64,000 nt of DNA from Parasponia andersonii. Its lineage: Eukaryota > Streptophyta > Magnoliopsida > Rosales > Cannabaceae. The notes beneath the pieces were generated by a model, which was not told the origin of the DNA, searched no databases, and saw only the letters and a list, made by a program, of their open reading frames with translations. The translations under genes were made by a program, and so were the position numbers. This document shows positions 23,053 to 35,824 of the stretch, piece after piece (positions within the stretch are counted from its first letter, which is position 1; each line of letters starts with the position of its first letter). Where the stretch lies: assembly GCA_002914805.1 (NCBI GenBank), contig JXTB01000197.1, positions 305,490-369,489 of the forward strand, given 5' to 3'.

Positions 23053-23674
23053 TTATTGATGTATGTAAATATGTTTGAACAGATCGGTGTGAACATATGT
23101 GCGAACAAATGCGAATACATCTGTGTGAATACATGTGAATAGATATTAATATATATAAGTGAAGATATGTGAACATGCACATGTGAACACCCAAATGGTG
23201 TGCAAACTGCGTGAAGGTTGGTGAAAGATTGGTGAGCCTAGCCTATAAATAGAGGTTTTATTTCTTTATTTTCTTCATCCTCCCAAAAAAATTAGAAGCA
23301 TTTTCTCTTCTAATTAAATCATTTATTTTCTCTTTATTTCTTCTTTCATAGAGAGTAGAGTTTCTTTATGAAATAAAAGGTTTTAAAGAGTAGAAGTGTA
23401 ATGTATAAGTGAGGGAATACTTATAAGAAAATACTTGGGTGTATTAGGGTTATTGGGTAGAAAAGAAGGAAATATATATGATTATAGAAATTTTTCATAT
23501 AGTGAAATTATTTTCTGAGTGAAAATGATTTTTCTTTTGATTTATAAATTTTCTACTTAAATTCTTGTGTTATAAATTTAGTTTGTATTTATTATTATTT
23601 TTTTTTCTATTATTCTGATATTTATTTAAAATGAGATAACGAGAACTGTAAATCAAACAATAAGATTTCTAACA
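23053..23674 (+). repeat. 3' LTR of the copia-type element
   Basis: It follows the polypurine tract and contains the U3 tgtgaa repeats, a TATA box (TATAAATA, 23244-23251) and an end reading tttctaaca. The last ~40 bases, including the end of the LTR, are repeated directly downstream (gagaactgtaaatc... to about 23720). Confidence 0.75.
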
Positions 23675-23720
23675 TTATCTGAGAACTGTAAATCTGAAAC
23701 GATAAGATTTCTAACATTAT

Positions 23721-25042
23721 CTTCGGACAAAATGTGAAACACAAAAACTAGTGAGTAAGGGATATTTGTCCTACAGATTAAATAGGTGTGGAAGTTTCTC
23801 ATTTTATCCCATGATTGCATAAATAATCGTGCTTTCCATTTTGCCACCAATGCATTCTTGCTTGTAACTTTTCTTTAGCCTGCCCACTCTTGGTTAATTT
23901 TCACTTTCCAGTTGCTGTATGACATAAGAAAATTCCAAATGTGATGGACAAACACGAGGTACTTTTTTGATCTCATTGGAAAATGTTTTTGGATGATAAA
24001 TCACAAACCTATCGCCCGTGATTGACGACGTGATTTAGAGGTAGTGCTCGGAGAACCTAACTTTAGTGTAGATTTTCAAAAATTGTCAATTTTGTAATAC
24101 GCGCTTTCTTTGTTTTTATATATATATATATAGTATACACACATTATTTTTATATAGTATGGCTGCTCCTATCAACATAACTACGACTTTCCTTTCCAAA
24201 AAAAAAAAAAACACTTTGAGACAAAACCAAAGAACCATGTTGATCAGTCAAAACTATACAAGTGGAGGTCCCCCTTCCGCTGGCGCTCGATAAAACTGTT
24301 GGTCTAGCATATTTAAATAAACGACGTACATAATATTATAATTACACGTATATTATATCAATAACATATTCTTTGTATAGTAATAATTAATTAATGGTAA
24401 TAACTAGTAATAATCTCTTGCACAAAGATTTCGTCTTGGCTTATTCCCATTGAATAATGTTGCTTTCCACATGGCCAGAGAAAGTCCACAAAGTGGCCCC
24501 ACAAAATTGAAACACCAAGATTTCATTCCGTTACGCGGTCAGACTCAAAAGCGTCGCTAATTCAACCTTACACCATTGGTAGGTAGGTGGTGATTCTTCT
24601 CAACACATGGGATGGACATAGGACCGAGTTGGCACTCGGGGACTAAGCAGTTGGCCACCTTAACTTAAAATGAATACAATCAAATGGGGAAAGAATCAAA
24701 AACATAATAAATAAATCAGAAGAGCTCAAAATTGGAAATAAAAATTGTATTTTGGAATTAGGGCGAAAAACTAGGCGAAAGTAGTAGCCGATCGTGTTTT
24801 TTTTTTTTTTTTCAGAAATAATTTTTGTAATTTGATTTTTGTGTTTATTTCAAAAAAGAAGAGAGAGAGAGTGCGCAAAATTGATATAGATGTTGAGTTT
24901 GAACAAAGTATGTAAATTTGAAGAATTCGCGCGATGAAGTGTGGGATCCCTACTTATTTTAAACTAGAGATGGGCCAGACTGAGAGTACATGCAATCTCG
25001 TCTATATATTATTCTAATTTTTATATTTATGTATTTTATTAT
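23721..25042. other. Intergenic region, no gene seen
   Basis: AT-rich with moderate-complexity stretches at 24230-24290 and 24440-24660, but no open frame of coding character. It includes an AT run near 24117-24131 and a poly-T run near 24798-24812. Confidence 0.6.
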
Positions 25043-25790
25043 AGAGTTAATCACGTAAAAATATTTTTATTTTTATTGTTTTGGTAAAAAATATCTTATT
25101 TTTTGAATTTCTGTAAATTAATAACTTTATTTTTGAAATTCTACAAATTAATATCTTTACATTTATAATTTTTACAAATTGAATTATGTAAATTAATACC
25201 TTGATATTTAGGATTTATACAAATTAATACCCTTAACTTTTGTTTTCTTTATATATTTATATTATGAGCAAATTAAAAGATGCAAACATTTCTCATTAAC
25301 TTATTAAAAAGGTTTAGATATTAGTATATTATCGGAAACTATTTTTATAACTATTTTGTTATTAATTGCTGAAAAAACACAATTTTTTTTTACCTCTCAT
25401 TTTTTTTTCTCAAATTAACTACTTTTACCATTGGTTCTATTTTTTTTACTTTTCTTTCTTAAATAAACAGTGAAATAAGCTAACTACAAATGTTTTTTCA
25501 GAAATTTTATTATTGTTTAACAAGTTTTAATTAAGTTAATGATGACTACTACCATATTTTTATTATTAAAATTAACTAATTGGGCTTTAAGGTTATAAAT
25601 TTATAGGAATTTCAAATGTTAGGGTATTAATTTCTAATAATTTTAATTATTAGGATATTAATATGCAGAATTCAAAAATAAGAGTATTATTTTGCAGAAA
25701 TTCAAAAATCAATGTATTATTTTGCAAAAATTTAAAAGTGAGGGTATTATTTTACAGACATTCAAAAATCAAGATTTTTTTTTTTATAGA
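25043..25790. repeat. Large fold-back element with internally repeated arms
   Basis: The left arm repeats a unit containing gaatttctgtaaattaata, and the right arm repeats its reverse complement (gtattattttgcagaaattc) about four times at intervals of roughly 40 bp. The two arms can therefore pair over several hundred bases around an unrelated centre. No coding capacity was seen. The borders are approximate. Confidence 0.6.
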
Positions 25791-28700
25791 AAAGCTAAAA
25801 CTCATTATATTTTAATGTTATTATCCATTTATTATATTTGAGAGCTAGTATTTAGTTTTTCTCGTATTTAAGGAAAGTTTATAAATCAATAATTTAAAGA
25901 AATAGAACATGCAAAAGAGATTAATAATAAAGGTAATTTTAATTTTTTTTTTGGACAAAATAGTGGAAGATTTGAACGTGAGTGCGATTACTAACCAAAT
26001 AAAGCTTACAACCTTTAATTTAAATTTATTTTTTCATTTTTGGTCTTTCTCGTCTTCTAATTTTGGAAACTCGCCAATAAATGAATTGTAAGGTTAAAAT
26101 AGATTTGTTAGAAGCGCACAAGACGTATAAAGATGTAGACTAGGTTGTGTAAGACTGTTTCTTTTGTAATCATGGAAAGATAAAATTGTGTAATTCTTAT
26201 TTGCTTGATAGAAAGTATATGCAATCCTGTGTTTTATTTCCCTAATTTTATCATCTATGTACTGAGATTTTAATTTAATTCAAACTGTGTTTTTAATTAA
26301 GACATGTATTTCAACAAGTTGTCTAATTCATTAGTTTGGCAATTATGCCTTAAGGATTATCTGTAATTACTTTAAATAATCAGTTTCCTAATTTGAATAG
26401 GAAACATAGCAAGCTACGGACCCACCGTTCAAAATTCAGGCAAGTTTGTAAATCAGTAATGGAAAGAAATGGAACAAGAAATGTTTTAAAAAACAAAGAA
26501 GATCAATTACGTAGATGATTCAATTACCTCAAAAAACATTCAAATTTGATTCTTCACTTTGTTCTTTATTTAAATTTTCTAATTTTGCAGACTCGGCAAT
26601 GAGTACGAAATTAAAAAATCCAACTATTTCATTCGTTAAAAAAAAAAAATCCACCTATTTCATCTTCCATTTATGATGATTAAATATAATTCCCTTCATT
26701 CTTTTTATTTTTAATTGAATTAAACTTCCTTTGCATCTACGATTAATGGATACAGGCAAAACAATTGAATGAATTATGTTCTCAAATCGCACTTTTCTGA
26801 TCTGTATTCATTTCTTATACATAGTAACTCATGATTTTAAATTATGAAATTTATTTTACACGAATTGATTGCAAACATTTTGGCTTGTTTCTGTTTTCGT
26901 TTTTTTTTTTATTTTTTTTGGGGGCATTTCATTATTACGCGGATATGCAAGTATCCTTTGATGCGTGCTTAGCATGGTGATAATTGAGTACAAGGCCCAA
27001 TCCCAATCCATCATAATGAAATGTTTTTTTATAATCATATTCATACCCCCAACAAAATATTAATTAATCACATGAAAACAATTAAAAAATAATAATTTTT
27101 TTTTTAAAAAAAACAATCCCATTTGACCGTAATGCAAGACACTGTTGCTAACGGCGCTAGAGACAGTCCTGGAGTCTGCCCTCTTCCAGAGCCTAGGTCA
27201 CGAGAAAGAGATTCTGCCGTTCCCACTTTCCGTCAATAAAAAATAAAAAATAAAAAAAGGAAGCGAAAAAACAAGAAAAATGAGAAGTTTGTCTGGGTGC
27301 GGTTGTATTGTAGCAGCGTTAAAGCCCCAAACCCTCGAACCACCCAACCAACCAACGAAACTTCTTCTTTCCCAACCCACCCAATAAGGAAAACGCAAAA
27401 AGTGCTGTGTTTTTACGGGACCACTAGTTGATGATTTTTCTATTTTTTTTCCTAATGCAATTACCCTTTCCTCCTTAATTTTGGCCAAGTTTATACTTTA
27501 CCCCAATATAATTAATTTCGAATGATTTTTCTCAAAATTAGCAGAATTAGTCTCATTTTGTCCCTAAAAACATTTGCAAAATCATTAACTAAACTTACAT
27601 TCAAGGAAGCGTATATAAAAAACCTAAAATAAAATGCATACAAATAGCTAGAATAAGCCAATTTTGGAGCACACTATCATTAATTTTGTTGATTTCGGGA
27701 CAAAATATGCCAAAATAAATTATAAAGAGGATATAAAACTCAGTAAAAATAGAAAGAAAAATGTTATAGGACACTATATGCTCAACGGCCCATAATATGA
27801 TAATTTTTTTTCCAATGCTAATACTTACATTTTAGGTGAGATATATGATATAATTTATTAATTAAAATCATATTAGATAGATTCGTCGTATAGTGTTCGA
27901 CACTAAACGCTCTATGAGCAATGAGACACTAATGATATCCAATATCATATAAAATATAATACTATGTTTGGTGTGTGATATTGCATCATATTGTGTTGTA
28001 TAATATTATATTATTCTATTATAGTATTATGTTTGTTTTGTATTAGTATTAAGATGTTGTATTAAAAAATTAATTTTGAAAAATATTATTTTAAAAATTT
28101 ACTTAAAAAAATACTATTTTCAAAAAATATTTAGGAAGACCCCACTTGTAAAAATTACTACTTTTCAAAAATTTATTTAGAAAAATATCACTTTTGAAAG
28201 GAATAAATGATATGAAAGAGAAAGTTATGAGAGAAAAATTAAGGGACTTTATAGAAATATGACCAAATTTTGAGCTTAATTTAAGTAAATATCTATTTAT
28301 CAAATGTTATAGTAAAATGTCCGATATATATAAAGCATAAAAAATTATGTACCTTGTAATATAACAGCTGAAATTGTGACATTGGTAGATAAACATATCT
28401 ATTAAGTGTAAAAATATATATATACCTGGACATTTAGTTATAAAATTTAAATATTAAACATCTAATTATTTAAATTTAAAATATTGATTATTTACCTAAA
28501 ATTTTCAAAATAATTAAGAACAAAAAAAATGAGGAGAATGAATATAATAAAATTATATGATATAGTGTAATACAAATTTTTTTATTCTATATTATATAAT
28601 ACACTGTATTGTATTAAATTTTAATTTTGTATTAAAAAAATATAATATAAAATTATAACTCCACACAATATTAAGTTGAATTAATATAATATAAATTTCT

Positions 28701-28920
28701 TATACATATCCTAAACATGACCTATACGATTATAATTAATAAATTACGTCAACGTAATTTCTGGCGTTACATGTATACACGGTGTTTAGGCCAATAGCCC
28801 CTTAACATTACTGAAAGCCTTATTCATCGATTTTAATATATTAAAAACAAAAGCAAAAACAAAAAGAGAGGGAGAGATGGGGGAAGGCGCAGGATAGGAT
28901 TGAACAAACTGTTACTGCGC
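25791..28920. other. AT-rich intergenic region upstream of the DUF620 gene
   Basis: No gene was supported. A less AT-rich island at 27120-27430 has a minus-strand open frame (27198-27488) with no recognisable domain. A short segment, about 28205-28321, is an inverted copy of sequence at 43675-43760 and belongs to a dispersed repeat family. Confidence 0.55.
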
Positions 28921-29017
28921 TACAGTGTGGTGTGTCTCGCGGCATTATATCCTATTTTATTTTATTTCAGTAGAAAAATTAGCAGTGAAATACCCGTTTC
29001 CCTTCTTCAAAGCCGGT

Positions 29018-29020
<3 letters not shown>

Positions 29021-29050
<30 letters not shown>
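29021..29050. repeat. (CT)n microsatellite in the DUF620 5' leader region
   Basis: 15 CT units about 185 bp upstream of the ATG, probably in the 5' untranslated region or core promoter, a common place for CT repeats in plant genes. Confidence 0.95.
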
Positions 29051-29055
<5 letters not shown>

Positions 29056-29235
29056 CAGTCACTCTAGTTGTCACTGTTTTAGTCTTCTTCTCCCAATTGC
29101 CCCTACTACTCAAACCCCAAGACCGTTTTCAACGCAGTCTTCTGGAATCGTTGTACGAACGAAGAAGCAAGTAAGAACCGCTCTCTACTACCAATCCATC
29201 CTCCTAAGAGGGAAGTGAGTGGCAGAGTTGTAATA

Positions 29236-31789
29236 ATGGAGCGAAAGCAAGGGTTTTTCACGGCTCTCAAGGAGGAAATGGTGAGGGGTTTGTCGCCGGG
29301 GAGGTCGAGGGCGAAGAGTCCCGCTAGGAGTGCTTCCCCGATGTCGAGCTTGCTCAGGCGGAGGAAGAACCACCACGTGGCGAAGCCTGAGCCGTTCATC
29401 TCGAGATCCGGGAGCCTGAGGCCGCCTGAGGCGTTGTCGCCGCTCAAAGAAGGTCCCGACGGAACGGACGGTGAGGATTCGAAGATGGAAGGGAGATGGG
29501 GAAACTGGATGAAGGGTCAACTCTGCAGGGCACCCTCGGTCTCTTGCTCCACCTACAAGAGTTCCGATCTGAGGTTGCTACTCGGGGTCTTGGGTGCGCC
29601 GCTCGGTCCGGTGCACGTTAGCACCACCGAACCTTTGCCTCATCTTAGCATCAAAGATACCCCAATTGTTAGTCCCTCTCTCTTTCTCTCTATATTATTA
29701 TTATTATTATTGCTTACTTCTCTGTTGATCATGTTCTTACTATTTACTGCACTTTATTTAAAATTCTGATTAATTTCAATTACTTTGGTAGTTGTGATAT
29801 TTGATTAGGTAGGATTTTTCCGAGTATTTTCGTGCGTTGGATTTTTTTTTTTCTCTCTTTCGAAAAGGCGATATGAATGTGTATAATTTGTGATTATCGA
29901 TCAGACTAAAGCTGTAACCACTTCGGAGAATAATATTCGTTATGGATTTTTGGTTGGTAAGGATTTTATTGCTTGTTTATCATCTTTAGGTCAGGGAAGA
30001 TTAACAAGAAAAAAAAATATAAGCAAAAAGACGGAAAGGGCCATCATTTGGTTTGTTATGCATGTCGATTTGGTTTTGTATTTTATGAGAAGATGTTCAT
30101 GATTGTGCATAAATCTTTATCTAGAAATTCTTTACTTTAGTTTCACGCATGCTACCAATCTATAAGAATTAAAAAAATAAATAAATAAAAAGGAAAAGAA
30201 AAAAAGAGTAAAGGCATGCTAATATGCTATCAGCCTATGAAAGAGCAGGAAAAACAGCAAGAAAAAAAAAAAGAATGGGGTCCCTCCCTCTTTATGATGT
30301 CTAACACTGTTCCTTTTGGCCTTTTAGTCTCTGATATCTATACACGAGATAACCGACTCTTGATTTCATTGAAGGACACATGAAAGTCAAAGTAAAATTT
30401 GGACTTGTTTTGTATTTACAATTGTGCAATGGTATTGCTAATTAGTAGAATGCTAGACATTTGGTATTGAATGGTAGTTCCAAGTTTCTTTCATTAATAT
30501 CTAATTTTCTTTCATGAATATATAGTGCATGCTGTTCTGCAATAGTGATAGTTTTATTATTGTGGGAGTATAGGTCTTTTCAGCATTTATTAGGGTAGAG
30601 CTATTACTTTCATGTATCTTTTAAGCTTGAAAGATATGCTACACGGTTATTTTTTGAGGGGTTAATTTTATTTAACAACAGAGTTCTCTAAAGTCTGAAC
30701 AAATTTCAATTTTGGGCTGCCTTGTGCAGGAAACATCGTCTGCTCAATATATATTGCAGCAATATACAGCTGCGTCGGGAGGGCAAAAACTTCAGAATTC
30801 CATCCACAATGCTTATGCGCTGGGGAAGGTGACGATGATAGCTTCCGAGTTTGAAACAGCAAACAAGGTTGTAAAGAGCAAGAATTCCTCCAAAGCAGCA
30901 GAGTCCGGTAGCTTTATTCTTTGGCAGATGAATCCAGATATGTGGTATGTTGAGCTTGCACTTGGTGGCAACAAAGTTCACGCTGGCTGCAACGGCAAGC
31001 TTGTGTGGAGGCACACCCCTTGGCTTGGTCCGCATGCTGCAAAAGGACCTGTTAGACCCTTGCGCCGTGCCCTTCAGGTTAAATTGCTACTCGACATTAT
31101 GTTGTTTGCTTGATCCTGTTCTCTCTTGTCTTTGCTCAATCTATTTGCTAAAGTGATATAACTTTGCCAATTGTTTATAGGGACTTGACCCAAGAAGTAC
31201 TGCTAGCATGTTTACCAACGCAAAATGCATCGGGGAGAAAAAGATCAATGGTGAAGATTGTTTCATCCTCAAGCTTTGTGCTGATCCTCTGACATTGAAG
31301 GCCCGGAGTGAAGGGCCTGCTGAAATCATAAGGCACGTATTATTTGGCTACTTCAGCCAAAAAACAGGGCTTCTTGTGCACTTGGAAGATTCCCATCTGA
31401 CTCGAATCCAAAACAATGGAGGTGATGCTGCGTACTGGGAGACCACAATTAATTCATTCCTTGAGGATTACAGATCTGTGGAGGGGATTATGATTGCTCA
31501 TTCGGGACGTTCAGTGGTAACCCTTTTCAGATTTGGAGAAACTGCAATGAGCCACACCAAGGCCAGGATGGAAGAGGCTTGGACAATTGATGAAGTGGAG
31601 TTCAATGTCCACGGCCTTTCAGCCGAGTGTTTCATTCCTCCTGCTGAACTAAAATTTGCTTCCATGAGTGAAACCTGTGAGCTCCCTCAAGGTCCGACTT
31701 TAAAGACCACCATGGCAACTGCTGCATACCGAGCAAAAGTTGCTGCGCTTGCGCTTGAGAAGTCTCGTGATGGCAATTGGCAATGTTAA
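29236..31789 (+). CDS. DUF620 family protein, three exons
   Basis: Exons are 29236-29667, 30730-31077 and 31181-31789, all joined in phase 0 with GT-AG introns. The product is 462 residues. The N-terminus, MERKQGFFTALKEEMVRGLS followed by a Ser/Arg/Pro-rich stretch, and the body (SFILWQMNPDMWYVEL, GPVRPLRRALQ, GEDCFILKLCADP, HSGRSVVTLFRFGE, EEAWTIDEVEFNVHGLS) are hallmarks of the plant DUF620 family. DUF620 spans about residues 145-400. Its biochemical role is not established; some databases call members lipase-like, which nothing here supports. No signal peptide or membrane segment is apparent. The start at 29236 fits the family N-terminus; the same frame is open a little upstream without another good ATG. 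In Arabidopsis the likely counterpart sits beside TGD5, and TGD5 is also found in this window, 19 kb away. Confidence 0.93.
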
Positions 31790-34700
31790 CAATTTCCTGT
31801 GCAAGATGGAGGTTTATAGCAGCGCCATTTGCATTAGATTTTTGCTTGGCAGGCGTAAATGCTAGTTTCAAGGACTGACGAAGTCATAAGTAGACTGGTA
31901 AAGTAGGACTTTGATTTTTTTTTTGGGCAGAATTAATTCTGCATTGGTCAAATGTGTTTACAATTTTGTATATAGAACACAATCGTTCATATATTTTCTC
32001 GAGCCAGTGAATTCTTGTTCTCTATCGAATTTCGTCGCTGAACTGGGGCTCGGGTTTTTGGTGGATGATTTAACTAACAAAGGTATGTTCCCTATTAAAA
32101 CGCACAAATCTGAAATGATGATTTGGAAGAGCATGTTTCCTTGAAGACTGTTTTATATCTCTCTAAAGGCTTAAACGACGAGCCTGAATTTCAACTAGTG
32201 GTGTGAAATACTATTTATGTTGTTATTCAATAAATGCCAGGATGTCCGCCAGCTTTGGTTTCCTGCTTACCAAACTAGCTTAGTATTTGTTCTACTTTCC
32301 TCACCCTATTCCCTCCAACCCTCCCCTTGTTCGACTTTTCCACTCTGCAGGATGCTGGTCGAGTGGTAGGTGTGTTTGTTGTGTGTTTTAGGGCTGTAGT
32401 ACTGTATCCTCTTAAAACTAGGAATTTGGAGCCAGGAGGAATGGTTTTGTGAAGCTTAGTTTACTTTTGCTTAATGACGACTTAATTGGCCAATAATATT
32501 CTATCAATTTCAAGACTTAGCTTTTACTGCTGGCATTACTAAAGGTTGAGTGTGGATATTATATTGATGTCATGACGGTGACATTTCATTGTGCTTTCTA
32601 TGCACTAACTGATACAAGTACTCAATATCAGGTTTACCTTGGATATTAAAAGCTCTCAAATCTTTACATTGAGTTGTGGCACTGTTTCACGCGTTCCTTT
32701 TCGTCTTGATAATTTCTTTTCACTTAAATGCTGATATGTTTTCTATGGCTCTGGCTCTTAAGGTGGTGTGAGACAAACATTGAAAGAGCTGCTATAATCA
32801 CACAACTATTTTGGAGCCATTGGTTAGAAATAATACACAAGAATTCTTTCATTCTTTTGTTTCGGCCGGAAATTCCTCGAGTCTATTTTGAACATTTACT
32901 ATCAGTCCAACGTTTCCATCCAAGTCTTTTGCAGCCTTATCTAAGTTCCACATTAGAATGGGCCACTGGCTATCCAGACCAGTTGCTAAGCCTTACAACT
33001 GGGTTGGGCTCCGCTTGAAAGCTCTAATGTTTAAACAACATGTGGTGGGGCTGGGACCGAGTTGATGATCTATGACTCGGTCCCTTTTCGGCTTTGTCCA
33101 ACTTGACTAGAATTGCAAATTTACAACTCTTTCTTTCCTCTTTTCGCCTCTTTCACCAAAGTGGCTGTCCTAGTCCAGTCCAGGATCAGCCATTTGGAGG
33201 AGTGGTCCTAGGTTGCCACAGTAGATGTCTTTTCTTAAAGAAGACCCCAGTATGTTACTACTAATGTTGCGCTAATCACAAATTTTATATTCCAAATTAA
33301 GCTCTAATAGCTAAAATGTATAAAGAAATGAACAATAACGATTTGTTAAGATATATCGCAATTATGAAGAAGAATTACTTAATTAATAAATTCATAAGAT
33401 TTTTGATAATTTGTTGAGTTTGAGTGTGATTAACAGTCAAGCAATGAATCAGGTTACATTTATAATAATTTTTAAGTAACTCTTAAACCAAAATAGAAGT
33501 ATTTCAGTTTTTAATATTTTAAACTCCGTCTTCTTTTTTTCTTTTTTCTTTTTCCTTGAACTACTCGTGTTGAACACGTTGCTGATTTGCTAATTGCCTA
33601 GAAACAGAAAAGGTTCCTTTGAGAATCACGATTAACTGGAGTTTATTTGTTCTTTCCTAGAAAACATTACCTTGCCCATATAACATACATTAATCCTTCT
33701 TTATATGGGTATTGATGCCCAAATCAGTTGAAGCTTCTACTTAAAGTGCAGGTTAATTTCATGTGTAGATTTTAAATACTTTAAATTTATCTAAAGGTAT
33801 TTATTTTTAGACTATCGAAACTGCTAAGATATGACAAAAAATAATCTGCCCCTGAGTCATTAACTCTGACTCAATCCCGCATAGTTTGGTGTGTGTTTGG
33901 ATTGTGTAATCTAGTAGTCTTAACCATCATGAGCTTAGAAAACATTGCAGATAAATAATTTCCACGCCTATTGCACGGACAAACAATAAAGAAAACCATA
34001 ACGTTTAGCTCCCAATACCGGACAGAGTAGCTGTAGTTGTAGCACACTAAGACCACTAGTTTCAAACAAAAATTGAGTCTGCTAAATTCATTAACACATA
34101 AGTTATTTTAGAGACAGTAATAGTTTTATAATTTGTACTAAATAAATTTTCTTCCACATGTATACTTAAGAGAGCTCATATAGATTTATGTAGATGTAAG
34201 CCGCATACATGTTCTTGAGACCTTCACCATGTACTAACACTGTTTTTAATCTTTGTCCATCTTCTAAACTCAGCTTTTGCAAGTTATGGAGTTCAATAGT
34301 TTATTGGAATTTGCAGGTGGGGGAATATTTGTCAAGGGACCACATGATTCTGCTGTACATGTACAATAGAAAATATTAATAACCCATTTTCAAGTTGTGG
34401 TCCCTAACCTCCCTTAATTGTCTTTTGGTACAAAGCATATCTGTATTCACATTTATACACTTTTAACATTATCAAATCTCACAAGTGGAAGAATATTAAG
34501 TAACTGTAGGCTTTGGAAAGAAAGCTTTTGGGAGGAGTTTGGAGTAGCCCTTAGAGCTGTTGACTAAGGTACTTGAACGAAAACCTATGTTCCAGACAAC
34601 ATGATGGTATATATGTTCATAGAAAACCAGGAATTTTTGTCTTAATATGTTTATATTAATTTATTTCTGCAATATCTTGGAGTAGATTGATCATTGATAG

Positions 34701-35707
34701 ATTTCTAATTTTAATTATTCGTTTTTCTACCGTGCTTACGTTATCCTTTCTTGCCCAAGACAAAATGGCTTTGCTTTTTCTAGGACGGGGAAAAACATAA
34801 AGAAAATTAATGTAAATAGTAAGAAAAACTAAAAAAGGAAAGCTCGAAAGCCTTTCTAGTTTAATTCCATCAGAATCTATTTGAGGTTAAAAACTATAGT
34901 GCGGAGGTGAGGACCACTTCTTTCAGTTGTAGGAAGCATTTTCCACTCAAATGGAGAAACATTAGACAAATTTATAAATCACACGCACTCCACCAAAAAA
35001 TTAATTAAAATATAGAATGCAACTACTCAAAAAATAATACTATATCCAATGCACAAAATGATAACTCTCGGGGTTGAACAAATTTAGTCTAGGAGGACTC
35101 AAATCGGCAATTTTTCTTGTTTTGTACCATGTCGATTTCATAAATTTTGTAGACATCACCTTAAAAAGAAACCCAATACTAACAATTGATAACAAAGTGA
35201 AATTAATTATAATAAATTTGCCGTGATATATGAATCATTTCAGTTTTTTGTTTCTGGTTCTTTTTTTCTTTGAGTGGAATATGCATCACGTCCTAATTCT
35301 ACTGAAACGAGAGCCACTTTCATGGCTAGCAGCCTGCCTTGTAGACTTGCAACATTGGGATTGTTTATGCTTGTGTGGAGTTGATAATAATAATACCGGA
35401 TGTGCTTGTTGCTAGTTGCTTCTTTTTTTCTTTTTCGTGCTAGAACTAATGTTTGCCTCTAGTTATAACCTAGTCATTTATTTCAGCAACAAATATAAGG
35501 TGTTTAACATAGCTTTAGCTGGCATATAAGCGTATACATCGATCTCACTTGCACAAAGCTGGCTGATAAAACTTTCTCGAGAACAACTTCGTTCCACATT
35601 TTAATTTAATTTTTTTAAAAAAAGAAGCTTTGAAAAGTTCTCGATTTAAATACTATACATGCGCCGCTAGGTGTCCTACATACTTCTTTAACTTTTCTTA
35701 CCCCCTT
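31790..35707. other. Intergenic region between the DUF620 and ARM/TPR genes
   Basis: The first few hundred bases are probably 3' UTR of the DUF620 gene. No other gene was supported. Open frames at 32728-33018 and 35230-35415 lack domains. A perfect 10-bp stem (gggaccgagt with actcggtccc) lies at 33053-33084 and is followed by TTTT. Confidence 0.6.
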
Positions 35708-35715
35708 TATAAAAA
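35708..35715 (+). promoter_or_regulatory. Probable TATA box of the ARM/TPR gene
   Basis: TATAAAAA lies 117 bp before the ATG at 35825, next to an AT run. A leader beginning around 35740-35760 would be normal. Confidence 0.5.
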
Positions 35716-35824
35716 TATATATATATATATATAATTTCTCTTTCCCTTACTAATCTTTCTTCTCCATAAATATACAGGAACCCTAACAAAACCCAACCCT
35801 AAACTCAATTTTTGTTTCTCATCC

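Larger units (their letters stand above)
20775..23674 (+). mobile_element. Ty1/copia-type retrotransposon, internally deleted
   Basis: Two related LTRs (about 20775-21446 and 23053-23674) enclose only some 1.6 kb. A Met-tRNA-type primer site follows the left LTR, gag remnants follow, and a polypurine tract (aagtaggaga, 23043-23052) precedes the right LTR. The whole of pol is missing: sequence passes from just after the gag zinc knuckle to what looks like the element's 3' untranslated part. The left border is uncertain because the U3 part is diverged and repetitive, and no target duplication was identified. Confidence 0.75.

Noticed and set aside
22965-23180. Minus-strand repeat-rich frame
   Set aside because: Again the reverse of the LTR tgtgaa repeats.
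27198-27488. Minus-strand 96-residue open frame in a less AT-rich island
   Set aside because: No recognisable domain, a tail of poly-Phe from A/T runs, and no splice partners seen nearby.
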